A stretch of DNA of 64,000 bases from Fictibacillus sp. FJAT-27399. GTDB lineage: Bacteria > Bacillota > Bacilli > Bacillales > Fictibacillaceae. Numbering within the stretch: the stretch's first letter is position 1; every line of letters starts with the position of its first letter. The notes below the pieces were generated by a model. The model did no database searches and was not told where the DNA came from. It saw nothing but the letters and a program-made list of their open reading frames with translations. The stretch spans positions 1,152,379 through 1,216,378 of the forward strand of contig NZ_LMVC01000002.1 in the NCBI RefSeq assembly GCF_001510655.1. The letters are read 5' to 3'. Below, one piece after another: positions 37,844 to 47,913 of the stretch. The position numbers and the translations under genes are program-made.

Positions 37844-38227
37844 ATGTTCAGAACAATGATGAAAGGCAAAATACACCGCGCCCGCGTAACAGAATCTAAC
37901 TTAAATTACGTGGGAAGCATAACGATAGATGAGGATATCCTGGATGCGGTTGACATGGTGCCCAACGAAAAGGTGCAGATCGTCAACAACAACAACGGAG
38001 CCAGATTTGAGACGTATATCATCCCGGGGCCCCGCGGCACAGGTGTGATGTGCCTGAACGGTGCTGCTGCCCGGCTCGTTCAGGAAGGAGACGTTATCAT
38101 CGTGATCTCCTACGCCATGATGGCAGAAGAGGAAGTTCCGTTCCACCAGCCGAGAGTGGCGATCATGGATGAAAATAACTCAATTACTGAAATACTAGGT
38201 TATGAACCGGCTTCAACGATTCTTTAA
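37844..38227 (+). CDS. panD: Aspartate 1-decarboxylase proenzyme
   Basis: A 127-aa pyruvoyl enzyme making beta-alanine for PanC. The self-cleavage site Gly24-Ser25 lies in [25 protein letters not shown] follows. I prefer the ATG at 37844 (TAGGTGAT upstream), giving the normal 127 residues; a GTG at 37835 would add three. Confidence 0.97.
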   Translation: MFRTMMKGKIHRARVTESNLNYVGSITIDEDILDAVDMVPNEKVQIVNNNNGARFETYIIPGPRGTGVMCLNGAAARLVQEGDVIIVISYAMMAEEEVPFHQPRVAIMDENNSITEILGYEPASTIL

Positions 38228-38250
38228 CCCCTTGCTAAAGGGGTTTTTCT
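38226..38250 (+). terminator. Intrinsic terminator after panD
   Basis: Stem ACCCCTT / AAGGGGT with a 4-nt loop followed by TTTTC. Confidence 0.8.
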
Positions 38251-38313
38251 ATTTACATAAAGGACTTGGATTCATTTATTGAATACCGAGCCGCTTGACC
38301 CGAGGTGAAAAGG

Positions 38314-41124
38314 ATGAACAACCGTTATGTTGTCATAGATGTAGAAACTACAGGAAACGCTCCTGCCCGAGGAGACCGTGTCATTCAGATCGGTGCCGTT
38401 GTTGTTGAAAATAACATAATTGTTGACAGGTTTTCTTCCTTTGTTAACCCGGAGATACCCATTCCGCCGTTTATTGAACAGCTGACCGGCATCAACGATG
38501 AAATGGTCGCGGATGCTCCACTGTTTGAAGAGGTGGCTCCCGTTATTCTGCAGATGCTTGAAGGGTCCTACTTTGTTGCCCACAACGTCCTATTTGATCT
38601 GAACTTTCTGCAGGAAGAGTTTGAAAACAGCGGATATCAGCGATTTACCGGCCCCCTTCTGGATACGGTTGAACTTTCGCGGATTCTGCTCCTGCAGGCT
38701 GATGGATATCAGCTCGGCCAGCTGGCAGATTATCTTGGCATTGTTCATGAGAATCCCCATCAAGCAGACAGTGATGCTGAAGTGACGGCTTACCTGCTGA
38801 TCGAACTGCTGCATAGACTGTCCAGGCTTCCTCTGCTCACACTGCAGCGGATGGATCCGTTTCTTAAAAAGATGCAGAGCAGCCTGGAGGAGATCGTAGG
38901 GGATCTGATCATCCTGAAATCTTCCAAAATAGAAGATGATCATGGAATGGACTATTTCAGGCAGCTAGTATTGAAGTCTTTTTCTCCAATCGAGAAAGAG
39001 GAGAATGCGCTGCAGATCAAGATGGATCCGTCTGCACTATTGGAAGATCTGTCACAGGAAATGGAACATTATGAAGTACGTGAGAGCCAGCAGAAGATGA
39101 TGGAAATGGTGTACGATGCGATGGAGGATCATCAGCATGCGATGATCGAGGCTGGAACAGGAGTAGGAAAGTCAATGGGCTATCTGATCCCTTCAATCCT
39201 TTATGGAAAACGGGAAGACCGGCCGATCGTAGTGAGCACACATACGATCCAGCTTCAGCAGCAGCTGTTGGAACGGGACATTCCCATTTTGAAAAATATC
39301 CTGCCTTTTCCATTCCATGCTACGGTCCTAAAAGGGCGCAACAATTATCTTTGTTTACGAAAGTTTGAACAGTCGCTGGATGATCATTCAGAAGATAATT
39401 ATGATACAAACCTTACGAAAGCACAATTGCTCGTTTGGCTGACGGAGACAGATCAAGGAGATGTTGAAGAACTGAACCTCGCATCAGGAGGCAAACTTTT
39501 TTGGCATCAGGTGAAAAGCGATTCTGCCTCGTGCCTGAACCACCGCTGCCCCTGGTACTCCAGGTGTTTCTATCATAGAAAAAGAAGAGCCGCACTGGCA
39601 TCCGATCTTGTGATCACCAATCATGCACTGCTCTTCAGCGATGTTAAATCCGATGCGCAGCTCTTGCCCTCCTACAAAGAAGTCATAATTGATGAGGCTC
39701 ATCATGTAGAAGAAGTGGTCAGCGACCATTTCGGCATTCAGACCGATTACTTCGTATTTACGAGACTGCTTGAACGTATTGGACACGACGATGACAGCGG
39801 ACTGGTGAAAAAGCTTTATCAGCTGATAGAGACTGTTGAACTGCCGGGGCTTGAGCCCGTGCTGGAACAGATCGCGAAGGAGCTGCCTGAAGCAAAGATG
39901 GAGATAGACGAGTTGTTCCGCTCCATACGGGCTTACGTGCTGGAAGCCAAGAAGAGCAGCATGAATGACTTTGGCCGTGTGAGCTACCGTTACGGCGGAC
40001 GGGACACAAAGAGCGCAATGTGGCAGGCGATCCTTGAGATGGTCGAGCGTGTGCTCTTCGGGTTGGGTGACCTTGGGAAATCGCTAAAAAAAGTGAACAA
40101 GCTTGCAGATGAAAAGGAAGAACATCTGAACTTTGCGCAAAAAGGTCTGCTGGCTGATTTCGACGGATTGAGAAACCAGCTTGAGGAAGAGAAAGAAAAG
40201 CTTCGCCATCTGCTAAAAGAAGTCAATGATAACGAGGTTTTCTGGTTTGAGGTCGAAGCGAAGGGCGCAAAGAACGCGGTCTATCTATACAGCAAACCCA
40301 TTGTGATCAGTGAGCTGCTGGCCGATGAATTCTTCGCCAAGAAAAATAGTGTCATCATGACTTCAGCTACTTTGTCTGTTAGGAATTCGTTTCATTATAT
40401 GACGTCAAGACTCGGACTTGATGATTTCGGGCCGATGACTGCGAATCTTCCTTCTCCTTTTTCTTATGACCAGCAGGTGAAATTTATGGTGCCGACAGAT
40501 GTCCCTCTGATCAATGAAGTGGATCAGGAGACATTCGTCGCTGTTATCGCCCGCCAGCTTCACAATATCGCAAAAGTCACAAAAGGACGGATGCTCGTTT
40601 TGTTTACGTCCAACGATATGCTCCGGGAAACGTACAACGTCTTTAAAGGAATCATCGCGCAAGATGACTTTGTTCTGTTCGGACAGGGAATTGACAGCGG
40701 CAGCCGTGCACGCCTTACAAAGAACTTTAAGAAGTTCGAACAGTCCATCCTTTTCGGCACGAGCAGTTTTTGGGAGGGGATCGATATCCCGGGAGATGAT
40801 CTTTCCTGCCTCGTAATCATTCGGCTTCCTTTTACTCCACCGGATAATCCGGTAACCGCGGCGAGAGCGGAGAAACTGAAAAGCGAGGGCGGCAATCCCT
40901 TTATGGAGCTTTCTCTTCCTCAGGCGATCATCCGCTTTAAACAAGGATTTGGCCGGCTTGTCCGTACACAGCGGGATACCGGTGTCGTGTTTGTTTTTGA
41001 CAGGAGGATCACAGAAACGCGCTACGGCAAGTCATTTATTACGTCTCTCCCTCCAGTTCCAGTGCAAAAAGGATTGATGCACGATCTTTTGATCGATCTT
41101 GAAGGCTGGCTGAACGAATCATGA
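38314..41124 (+). CDS. dinG: ATP-dependent helicase/exonuclease DinG
   Basis: A 936-aa two-domain protein. Residues 1-170 form a DnaQ-type 3'-5' exonuclease (DVETTG at 9-14, HNVLFDLNFL, HQADSDAEV). The rest is an XPD/DinG-type superfamily 2 helicase: Walker A in EAGTGVGKSMGYL (near 280), DEAHH near 462, and the C-terminal GFGRLVRTQRDTG. Four cysteines (one in NNYLCLRKF, three in SCLNHRCPWYSRCF) are placed like the 4Fe-4S ligands of E. coli DinG. ATG at 38314 with GAGGTGA upstream. Confidence 0.94.
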   Translation: MNNRYVVIDVETTGNAPARGDRVIQIGAVVVENNIIVDRFSSFVNPEIPIPPFIEQLTGINDEMVADAPLFEEVAPVILQMLEGSYFVAHNVLFDLNFLQEEFENSGYQRFTGPLLDTVELSRILLLQADGYQLGQLADYLGIVHENPHQADSDAEVTAYLLIELLHRLSRLPLLTLQRMDPFLKKMQSSLEEIVGDLIILKSSKIEDDHGMDYFRQLVLKSFSPIEKEENALQIKMDPSALLEDLSQEMEHYEVRESQQKMMEMVYDAMEDHQHAMIEAGTGVGKSMGYLIPSILYGKREDRPIVVSTHTIQLQQQLLERDIPILKNILPFPFHATVLKGRNNYLCLRKFEQSLDDHSEDNYDTNLTKAQLLVWLTETDQGDVEELNLASGGKLFWHQVKSDSASCLNHRCPWYSRCFYHRKRRAALASDLVITNHALLFSDVKSDAQLLPSYKEVIIDEAHHVEEVVSDHFGIQTDYFVFTRLLERIGHDDDSGLVKKLYQLIETVELPGLEPVLEQIAKELPEAKMEIDELFRSIRAYVLEAKKSSMNDFGRVSYRYGGRDTKSAMWQAILEMVERVLFGLGDLGKSLKKVNKLADEKEEHLNFAQKGLLADFDGLRNQLEEEKEKLRHLLKEVNDNEVFWFEVEAKGAKNAVYLYSKPIVISELLADEFFAKKNSVIMTSATLSVRNSFHYMTSRLGLDDFGPMTANLPSPFSYDQQVKFMVPTDVPLINEVDQETFVAVIARQLHNIAKVTKGRMLVLFTSNDMLRETYNVFKGIIAQDDFVLFGQGIDSGSRARLTKNFKKFEQSILFGTSSFWEGIDIPGDDLSCLVIIRLPFTPPDNPVTAARAEKLKSEGGNPFMELSLPQAIIRFKQGFGRLVRTQRDTGVVFVFDRRITETRYGKSFITSLPPVPVQKGLMHDLLIDLEGWLNES

Positions 41125-41273
41125 AAAATGATAGCAGAAGCCTGTCCCAAAATGGGCTGAAGTTTGATATAGTAGGAAACGAGACGAATAAAGCGGGAAC
41201 AGCAGCACAGCACCGATTTCCTGGTGAGTCCCGTTTTCGCCTGTAATCATGGCAGCTGTAAGGAGGTAGTACT

Positions 41274-41444
41274 TTGGAAAGCAAGATTGAAGTTCTTTCC
41301 ACGGTAAAAGTAAAAAAATCGCCGGACTTGTATAAAGTTGTGACTGAGCTGAACAAAACGCTGAAAACAAAAGATGTGATGTTTGGCCTGGCACTTGATG
41401 ACCACGACGAAAATACAATGATATTTACCATCTATAAGACATAG
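41274..41444 (+). CDS. ypmA: Small conserved protein YpmA (DUF4264)
   Basis: A 56-aa frame starting with TTG and preceded by AAGGAGG at 41260-41266, too short for most ORF listings. The protein begins (M)ESKIEVLSTVKVKK and contains MFGLALDDHDENTMIFTIY, which resembles B. subtilis YpmA. It lies between dinG and ypmB as in that genome, 12 bases before ypmB. Function unknown. Confidence 0.82.
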   Translation: MESKIEVLSTVKVKKSPDLYKVVTELNKTLKTKDVMFGLALDDHDENTMIFTIYKT

Positions 41445-41456
41445 AGGCGGCCGAAA

Positions 41457-41939
41457 ATGAAAAAATGGTGGGTTATTTTGGGGATTGCCTGTGCAGGTGT
41501 CATTCTTTGGCAGGGAATCTCAATGTATCGGCAAATCCTGTCGGGCCAGGAAGCTGGCCAAAGCAAAGCGGAGGAAATCGCCAAGGACCAGTATGGATTG
41601 TCCCGCATCGACAGTGTGGAATATTATCACGGAAACCAGGCGTATGAGACCGTACAAGGGACATCCGCAAAGAACGGAAAAGTCTATGTTCTCGTTGGTC
41701 CAAAGAATAAAACAAAGCTTGTTAAACAAAGCGACGGACTGACCAAGAATCAGATGAAGGCCTTTGTCGACAGGAATTTGAACCCGAAAAAATGGGTCAA
41801 TCTCCGTCTTGGCATGGAGCATGATCAAGTGCTGTGGGAAGCTGTCTATCTGGATGAAAAAGGAAGATATACGTTTTATTACGGCTATTTTGAGAACGGT
41901 GAACGCTATAAAAAATATAGTATGAAACAAGAAATCTAA
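41457..41939 (+). CDS. ypmB: YpmB-type membrane-anchored protein (DUF5590)
   Basis: A 160-aa protein with one N-terminal membrane helix (residues 4-24) and an extracytoplasmic domain with a PepSY-like pattern (AEEIAKDQYGLSRIDSVEYYHGN). Position between ypmA and aspB fits B. subtilis YpmB. Function unknown. Confidence 0.82.
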   Translation: MKKWWVILGIACAGVILWQGISMYRQILSGQEAGQSKAEEIAKDQYGLSRIDSVEYYHGNQAYETVQGTSAKNGKVYVLVGPKNKTKLVKQSDGLTKNQMKAFVDRNLNPKKWVNLRLGMEHDQVLWEAVYLDEKGRYTFYYGYFENGERYKKYSMKQEI

Positions 41940-41957
41940 AAGCGAGGGATGAAAGAA

Positions 41958-43142
41958 ATGGAACTGGCAAACCGAGTTAAAGCACTGACACCATCAACTA
42001 CATTGGCAATAACAGCAAAGGCTAACGCCCTGAAGGCTGAAGGGCACAATGTGATCGGTCTTGGAGCAGGAGAACCCGATTTCAACACTCCGGACCATAT
42101 CATCGAAGCCGCTTACCGCGCGATGAAGGAAGGCCATACAAAATATACGGCTTCCGGCGGCCTGCTTTCATTGAAACATGCTATTTCGCAAAAGTTTAAA
42201 GAAGATCAGAACCTGGACTATTCACCGGCTGAAATTGTTGTAGGCACAGGGGCAAAGCAATCATTGTATACGCTTTTTCAGGTCCTGCTTAATGATGGCG
42301 ATGAGGTGATCATTCCTACTCCATATTGGGTCAGCTATCCTGAACAAGTGAAGCTTGCCGGAGGTGTTCCGGTCTATGTAGAAGGCAAAGAAGAGAACGC
42401 CTTTAAGATCACTCCTTCACAGCTCGAACAGGCAGTGAACAATAAAACAAAGGCGATCATCATCAACTCTCCAAGCAACCCAACCGGATCTCTTTATTCA
42501 GAAGACGAACTGAAGCAGCTGGGAGAGGTTTGCTTGAAGCATAACATCCTGATCGTTTCTGATGAGATCTATGAAAAGCTGATCTATGGCGGGGCATCAC
42601 ATACCTCCATTGCCCAGCTCTCACCTGAACTGAAGGGACAGACCATCATCATTAATGGCGTCTCCAAGTCTCATTCCATGACAGGCTGGAGGATTGGCTA
42701 TGCTGCTGGAAACAGTGCGATCATTAAGGCGATGACGAACCTGGACAGCCACAGCACATCCAATCCGACGACCATCTCCCAATATGCGGCGATTGCAGCA
42801 TATGAAGGAACCCAGGAGCCGGTTGAAGAGATGAGAAAGGCTTTTGAATCCAGGCTGGATACCGTCTATGAAAAATTGATCCAGATTCCCGGTTTTACCT
42901 GCGTTAAACCAAAGGGTGCCTTTTACTTGTTTCCTAATGTAAAAGAAGCGATCAAGCTGACCGGTTTTGAAACAGTAGACGAATGGGTGTCTGCCTTGCT
43001 TGAGGAAGAAAAGGTTGCTCTCGTGCCGGGATCAGGATTCGGCTCACCGGATAACGTCAGGCTTTCCTATGCCACTACTCAAGAGAAATTTGAAGAGGCA
43101 CTGGAGCGCATTGAACGTTTCATGAAGAAAAACAGCAAATAA
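41958..43142 (+). CDS. aspB: Aspartate aminotransferase AspB
   Basis: A 394-aa class I aminotransferase. GLGAGEPDFNTPDHI, SPSNPTG and the PLP-lysine segment INGVSKSHSMTGWRIGYA are conserved. I prefer the ATG at 41958, about 9 bases after GAGGG; the ATG at 41949 lies too close to it. Interconverts aspartate and oxaloacetate, supplying aspartate for asparaginyl-tRNA metabolism and amino acid synthesis. Confidence 0.96.
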   Translation: MELANRVKALTPSTTLAITAKANALKAEGHNVIGLGAGEPDFNTPDHIIEAAYRAMKEGHTKYTASGGLLSLKHAISQKFKEDQNLDYSPAEIVVGTGAKQSLYTLFQVLLNDGDEVIIPTPYWVSYPEQVKLAGGVPVYVEGKEENAFKITPSQLEQAVNNKTKAIIINSPSNPTGSLYSEDELKQLGEVCLKHNILIVSDEIYEKLIYGGASHTSIAQLSPELKGQTIIINGVSKSHSMTGWRIGYAAGNSAIIKAMTNLDSHSTSNPTTISQYAAIAAYEGTQEPVEEMRKAFESRLDTVYEKLIQIPGFTCVKPKGAFYLFPNVKEAIKLTGFETVDEWVSALLEEEKVALVPGSGFGSPDNVRLSYATTQEKFEEALERIERFMKKNSK

Positions 43143-43157
43143 TCTATACAGGCTTAT

Positions 43158-43192
43158 TTGATTTTTGTAAGTGATTAGACGATAATCACTTA
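43158..43192 (+). promoter_or_regulatory. Predicted asnS promoter overlapped by a perfect inverted repeat
   Basis: TTGATT (43158-43163), 17-bp spacer and GATAAT (43181-43186) form a promoter-like signal. A perfect inverted repeat TAAGTGATTA-gacga-TAATCACTTA (43168-43192) covers the spacer and the -10 box and could be a repressor operator. Confidence 0.5.
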
Positions 43193-43219
43193 TACATAGA
43201 ATATTTTGGAGGGTGTCAC

Positions 43220-44512
43220 GTGAAAACTACTATATCCCAATTAAAAAGCCATATCGATCAAACCGTTACCATAGGTGCTTGGCTGAGCAATAAGCGTTCC
43301 AGCGGTAAGATTGCGTTCTTGCAGCTGCGCGACGGGACAGGCTTTGTCCAGGGAGTCGTCGTTAAAGCTGAAGTCGCTGAAGATATCTGGATGACTGCAA
43401 AGAGCCTTACTCAGGAAACAAGCCTTTATGTAACTGGAAAAGTTCAGCAGGACGACCGTTCCCAGACGGGTGTTGAGCTGGTGGTTACAGATGTGAAAGT
43501 GATCCATGAAGCGGTCGATTATCCGATCACACCGAAAGAACATGGAACAGAGTTCTTGATGGACCATCGACACCTATGGCTTCGTTCCAAACGCCAGCAC
43601 GCGATTATGAAAGTAAGAAACGAAATCATCCATTCCATGTATGAATTCTTCCATAAGAATGAGTTCATCAAAGTCGATCCGCCGATTCTTACTGGAAGCT
43701 CGGCAGAAGGAACGACCACACTGTTTCATACAAAATATTTTGATGAGGATGCCTACCTTTCTCAGAGCGGGCAGCTCTATATGGAAGCTGCAGCAATGGC
43801 ACTCGGGAAGGTATTCTCCTTTGGCCCGACGTTCCGTGCTGAAAAATCAAAAACTCGCCGCCACCTGATCGAATTCTGGATGATCGAGCCTGAGATGGCG
43901 TTTGTTGAGCATGAAGAATCTCTCGAGATTCAAGAGCAGTTTGTCAGCCATGTGGTTCAATCAGTCCTTGAGCGCTGCAAGCTTGAACTGACAATACTTG
44001 GCCGCGATCTTTCCAAACTTGAAAACGTGAAAGCTCCGTTCCCTCGCATATCCTACGATGATGCGATTACACTGCTTAAAGACAAGGGGTTCGATGACAT
44101 TGATTGGGGAGACGATTTTGGTGCCCCTCATGAGACAGCCATCGCTGAGAGCTTTGACAAGCCTGTCTTTATCACGAACTATCCAAAAGAGATTAAAGCA
44201 TTCTACATGATGCCTCATCCAGAACGTGATGACGTTGTTCTCTGTGCGGATCTGATAGCTCCGGAAGGATACGGAGAGATCATCGGCGGAAGCCAGCGTA
44301 TCGATGACCTGGAGCTCATGAAAGCACGCTATGAAGAACACGGACTGACAGACGATGCCTACAGATGGTATCTCGAGCTGCGCCAATACGGCAGCGTTCC
44401 GCATTCAGGTTTTGGCCTGGGGCTTGAGCGTACGGTTGCTTGGATCACAGGTGCAGAACACGTACGTGAGACCATCCCATTCCCAAGACTGTTAAACCGT
44501 TTATATCCATGA
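43220..44512 (+). CDS. asnS: Asparaginyl-tRNA synthetase
   Basis: A 430-aa class IIb synthetase: N-terminal OB-fold anticodon domain (to about 110), motif 2 [15 protein letters not shown] and motif 3 [18 protein letters not shown] start after GGAGGGTGTCAC. Length is typical of Bacillus. Confidence 0.98.
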   Translation: MKTTISQLKSHIDQTVTIGAWLSNKRSSGKIAFLQLRDGTGFVQGVVVKAEVAEDIWMTAKSLTQETSLYVTGKVQQDDRSQTGVELVVTDVKVIHEAVDYPITPKEHGTEFLMDHRHLWLRSKRQHAIMKVRNEIIHSMYEFFHKNEFIKVDPPILTGSSAEGTTTLFHTKYFDEDAYLSQSGQLYMEAAAMALGKVFSFGPTFRAEKSKTRRHLIEFWMIEPEMAFVEHEESLEIQEQFVSHVVQSVLERCKLELTILGRDLSKLENVKAPFPRISYDDAITLLKDKGFDDIDWGDDFGAPHETAIAESFDKPVFITNYPKEIKAFYMMPHPERDDVVLCADLIAPEGYGEIIGGSQRIDDLELMKARYEEHGLTDDAYRWYLELRQYGSVPHSGFGLGLERTVAWITGAEHVRETIPFPRLLNRLYP

Positions 44513-44518
44513 TGATGG

Positions 44519-44544
44519 AAAACCTCCTTTTTCGGAGGTTTTTC
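44519..44544 (+). terminator. Intrinsic terminator after asnS
   Basis: AAACCTCC / GGAGGTTT stem, 6-nt loop, then TTTC. Confidence 0.8.
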
Positions 44545-44654
44545 ACCGTTTAGCCATCTAAGTGATGCCCATTTGCTTCATTTCGTCTATCACGATTTCA
44601 TCATGATTGCAGGAAGCTGGGTTGATCGTGGTATACTGATGAAGGAGGGGTGTT

Positions 44655-45377
44655 ATGATGGAAAAGGCATTGTTTCTTAAATGGCTGTCTGAAGGCACGG
44701 TTTCTATACCCCATGTATTGTTTAAACATTACCGGGCCATCGGGCTGCAGGATGAAGAATGCATGCTGATTCTTCATGTCCACACATTTATAGAATCCGG
44801 AAACCCGTTTCCGACACCGGAAGAACTGTCTGGACGGATGAGCATCTCAGCTGCAAGATGCATGGCGCTGCTCAGAAGTTTTATCCAGCAGGGGCTTCTG
44901 GAGATCGACCATTTCGAAGACGGTGAAAAAGGCATGTACTATGAAGCCTATTCTTTGAACCCGCTTTGGGAAAAGCTGCTCTCCTTGCTTTCAAGCCAAG
45001 AAGCGGAGCAGGATCAGCAGGAAAAAGAAAAGGATGAAGAAAACGTCTACTCCATCTTTGAACGTGAATTCGGAAGGCCGCTATCGCCGATGGAATGCGA
45101 AACGTTAAAAATATGGATCGACCAGGACAGGCACTCGCCTGCTTTGATCATTTCAGCGCTAAAAGAAGCGGTGATCAGCGGAAAGCTGAACTTCCGGTAT
45201 ATCGATCGCATTCTGTTCGAATGGAAGAAAAATAATATACAGACACCCGAACAGGCCAGAACGTACGGGGAGAAGTTCAGAGCGCGGCAAACCCGCGGAA
45301 CATCGCGGGCGGCAGAGCAATCTGAGAGCCACAATCAGTTCTCGGTTCCTGTTTATAACTGGCTTGAGCAATCGTAG
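44655..45377 (+). CDS. dnaD: DNA replication initiation protein DnaD
   Basis: A 240-aa primosomal protein that helps load helicase at the origin. N-terminal winged helix (residues 1-100, with SGRMSISAARCMALLRSFIQ) and the C-terminal DnaB/DnaD domain (FEREFGRPLSPMECETLKIW; FRYIDRILFEWKKNN) end in the conserved YNWLEQ. Two Met codons (44655, 44658) follow GGAGGGG; either could start. Confidence 0.95.
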   Translation: MMEKALFLKWLSEGTVSIPHVLFKHYRAIGLQDEECMLILHVHTFIESGNPFPTPEELSGRMSISAARCMALLRSFIQQGLLEIDHFEDGEKGMYYEAYSLNPLWEKLLSLLSSQEAEQDQQEKEKDEENVYSIFEREFGRPLSPMECETLKIWIDQDRHSPALIISALKEAVISGKLNFRYIDRILFEWKKNNIQTPEQARTYGEKFRARQTRGTSRAAEQSESHNQFSVPVYNWLEQS

Positions 45378-45402
45378 ACGAGTGACCCTCGTCTATTTTT
45401 CT
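45374..45402 (+). terminator. Intrinsic terminator overlapping the dnaD stop
   Basis: TAGACGAG / CTCGTCTA stem with a 5-nt loop followed by TTTTTC. Confidence 0.75.
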
Positions 45403-45434
45403 ATGTCTGCTCTACAAGAATTCTGGAGGTTACG

Positions 45435-46112
45435 ATGCTTAATAAATCACAGATCGCCTATTGTCTAGACACGATCGGCAAGATGTTCCCGGATGCACAC
45501 TGCGAGCTGAACCACAGCAATCCATTTGAACTGACCATCGCCGTACTCCTGTCTGCACAATGTACTGATGCCCTGGTGAACAAAGTTACACCGGGCCTGT
45601 TCGCAAAATATAAAACACCCGCAGATTACCTGCAGGTTCCTTTGGAAGAACTGCAGGATGATATTCGCTCCATCGGACTTTACCGCAATAAAGCTAAAAA
45701 TATTCAAAAGCTGTGCGAGCTTCTTCTGGACGAATACGGCGGAAGAGTGCCGGAAGAAAGGGATGAACTCACGAAGCTTCCAGGCGTTGGGCGAAAGACA
45801 GCGAACGTCGTAGTATCAGTCGCATTCGGTTTGCCGGCCATAGCTGTCGATACCCATGTTGAACGGGTCAGCAAGCGGCTTGCCATCTGTAAATGGAAGG
45901 ATTCCGTCCTGCAGGTGGAAGAGACGCTGATGAAAAAAGTTCCAAAAGAAGACTGGTGTGTCACCCACCACAGGCTGATCTTTTTTGGACGGTATCATTG
46001 CAAAGCGCAAAACCCGAAGTGCCCCGAATGTCCACTCCTGGAACTATGCCGCGAAGGCCAAAAACGTATGAAAGTAAAGTTAAAGAAAGACTCGCCGCGC
46101 TCCAATGCTTAA
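45435..46112 (+). CDS. nth: Endonuclease III
   Basis: A 225-aa DNA glycosylase/AP lyase for oxidised pyrimidines. The helix-hairpin-helix LPGVGRKTANVV with the catalytic Lys (ACTD-type loop LSAQCTD) and the 4Fe-4S ligands C-x6-C-x2-C-x5-C (CKAQNPKCPECPLLELC) are intact. It overlaps ypoC by 8 bases. The dnaD-nth-ypoC order is as in B. subtilis. Confidence 0.97.
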   Translation: MLNKSQIAYCLDTIGKMFPDAHCELNHSNPFELTIAVLLSAQCTDALVNKVTPGLFAKYKTPADYLQVPLEELQDDIRSIGLYRNKAKNIQKLCELLLDEYGGRVPEERDELTKLPGVGRKTANVVVSVAFGLPAIAVDTHVERVSKRLAICKWKDSVLQVEETLMKKVPKEDWCVTHHRLIFFGRYHCKAQNPKCPECPLLELCREGQKRMKVKLKKDSPRSNA

Positions 46113-46581
46113 CATTCCTGAATCCATGAGGCATCCCCTTTTTTTCGGCAATGAAGAGCAGCTGGAAGAAAGGGATGCTTACGTCCCTTTTCTGGAAGAA
46201 CTCCTCTTTTATAACGGTATGGGGCCTTCTCCGCATACTCAACAAAAACAAGGAATAGAAGCAAAGTTTGTTAATTGGAAAGCAGCAAGCTCAGTTATCC
46301 GATCCTTCTTTTCCGAGAGAAACAGAAAAGAAGCGAGGAATCCGATGATTTTCCAGCTGGGCTGTTTTCTGCAGGCTTTGATGTGGTGCAACGGCCAGCC
46401 TGCCGGCAACCTGTTAGGATGGAAAGAAGAGATTCAACCTTTGGATATCAAGCCAGTGAATGTCACAGAACGCCTCGAGATGATCTGTTCAGAGCCGGAT
46501 CATTATCATTCTTATATCCAGCTGAACGAGCTGTTTCAGGAGCTTCAGAAAAAGGCGGCTGCCATCAAACACAATGGCTGA
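46105..46581 (+). CDS. ypoC: Conserved protein YpoC
   Basis: A 158-aa soluble protein beginning inside the end of nth. It has no recognisable catalytic motif; the MFWCNGQP-like segment (QALMWCNGQPAGNLLGW) and the position after nth indicate YpoC. Translationally coupled to nth by the overlap. Function unknown. Confidence 0.78.
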   Translation: MLNIPESMRHPLFFGNEEQLEERDAYVPFLEELLFYNGMGPSPHTQQKQGIEAKFVNWKAASSVIRSFFSERNRKEARNPMIFQLGCFLQALMWCNGQPAGNLLGWKEEIQPLDIKPVNVTERLEMICSEPDHYHSYIQLNELFQELQKKAAAIKHNG

Positions 46582-46644
46582 CCGGAATATGGACAAATTC
46601 TCCCTACATAGACTAATTCATGAGAACGTGTAGGAGGGGGAGCT

Positions 46645-47913
46645 ATGCAGATTCATGTGGTTCAAAAGGGAGACTCGCTTTATAAAATCTCTCAGTTTTA
46701 TAACCTGCCCTGGCAAGAGATCGCTTCCGTAAATGCTCTTGGTGCTCAGGATGTCCTGACTGTCGGGCAGACGCTGCTCATACCCGCGCCATTCATTTAT
46801 AAAGCTAAAAAAGGGGATACGTTTGAAACGGTAGCCTCTAAGCTTGGAGTCACAGTATTTGAGCTGAAGCAGGCCAATCCCGAGGCTGATGACAAGCCAT
46901 TGAAGGAAGGACAGACGCTGAATGTCCCGCAAAAGAGGAAGAGGACGCTGACGATAAATGCATTTGCAGAACCATCTGAAAAATCAAGGGAAAATTTTAA
47001 AAAAGCAGTAAAAGCACTAAGCTATATATCGCTGTTCAGCTATGAAGTGAACGAAAAGGGTGATTTAAAGCCGCTTGACGACAGCTCTTTTTTGCGTGAG
47101 ATAAAAAATGAGAACGTCAGGCCTCTTATCTCGATCACGACGATCAAAGACGGCGCGTTTAGCCAGGAACTAGCGACGACTATTCTGAAAAGTCCTGAGA
47201 TCAGCAATAAAGTCATTGAGAACACTGTAAAGATCATGAAAGAAAAAGGGTACGTAGGGGTAAACGTAGACTTTGAATATATTGGGCGGCAAAACAAAGA
47301 ACGGTATAACCGGTTTCTGCGGAATATTACCGACCGCATGCACAAAGAGGGCTATGTTGCCACATCGGCGCTCGCGCCGAAGATTAAAGAAAAACAAAAA
47401 GGCGTCTGGTATGAAGGACACGATTATAAAGCACATGGACAGACTGTTGATTATGTGATCCTGATGACCTATGAATGGGGATACAGCGGAGGCCCTCCGC
47501 TCCCGGTCAGCCCGATCAACGAAGTAAAAAAGGTGCTGGATTATGCAGTAACAGCGATACCAAGAAGCAAGATTTTGATGGGGATCAACCTGTACGGCTA
47601 CGATTGGACACTTCCCTACGTCCAAGGCGGGCCGCAAGCTAAAGCCCTCAGCCCGGTTCAGGCGATGCAGCTCGCAGGAAAAAGGAAAACCGCTGTTCGA
47701 TACGCAGAAGACGTTCAGGCTCCATATTATGAATACTGGGATAAAGAGAAGAAGCAGCATAAGGTTTGGTTTGAAGATTACCGCAGCATGAAAGCAAAGT
47801 TTGATCTGATCGATGAATATCGGCTGGGAGGAGCAAGTTTCTGGAACCTTGCTTTTGATTACCCGGGATTATGGAACTACCTTCAGGACCGCTATACGAT
47901 CCGGTTTCAATAA
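46645..47913 (+). CDS. LysM/GH18 spore-type peptidoglycan hydrolase (SleL/YaaH-like)
   Basis: A 422-aa protein with two N-terminal LysM repeats (residues 1-46 and 50-95) and a glycoside hydrolase family 18 domain (about 100-422). The catalytic motif appears as GVNVDFEYI, with the acid Glu kept; MTYEWGYSGG and the final WNLAFDYPGLWNYL are typical of the SleL/YaaH group of spore cortex N-acetylglucosaminidases. No signal peptide, as in SleL. In B. subtilis no such gene lies between ypoC and ponA as far as I recall. Confidence 0.88.
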   Translation: MQIHVVQKGDSLYKISQFYNLPWQEIASVNALGAQDVLTVGQTLLIPAPFIYKAKKGDTFETVASKLGVTVFELKQANPEADDKPLKEGQTLNVPQKRKRTLTINAFAEPSEKSRENFKKAVKALSYISLFSYEVNEKGDLKPLDDSSFLREIKNENVRPLISITTIKDGAFSQELATTILKSPEISNKVIENTVKIMKEKGYVGVNVDFEYIGRQNKERYNRFLRNITDRMHKEGYVATSALAPKIKEKQKGVWYEGHDYKAHGQTVDYVILMTYEWGYSGGPPLPVSPINEVKKVLDYAVTAIPRSKILMGINLYGYDWTLPYVQGGPQAKALSPVQAMQLAGKRKTAVRYAEDVQAPYYEYWDKEKKQHKVWFEDYRSMKAKFDLIDEYRLGGASFWNLAFDYPGLWNYLQDRYTIRFQ

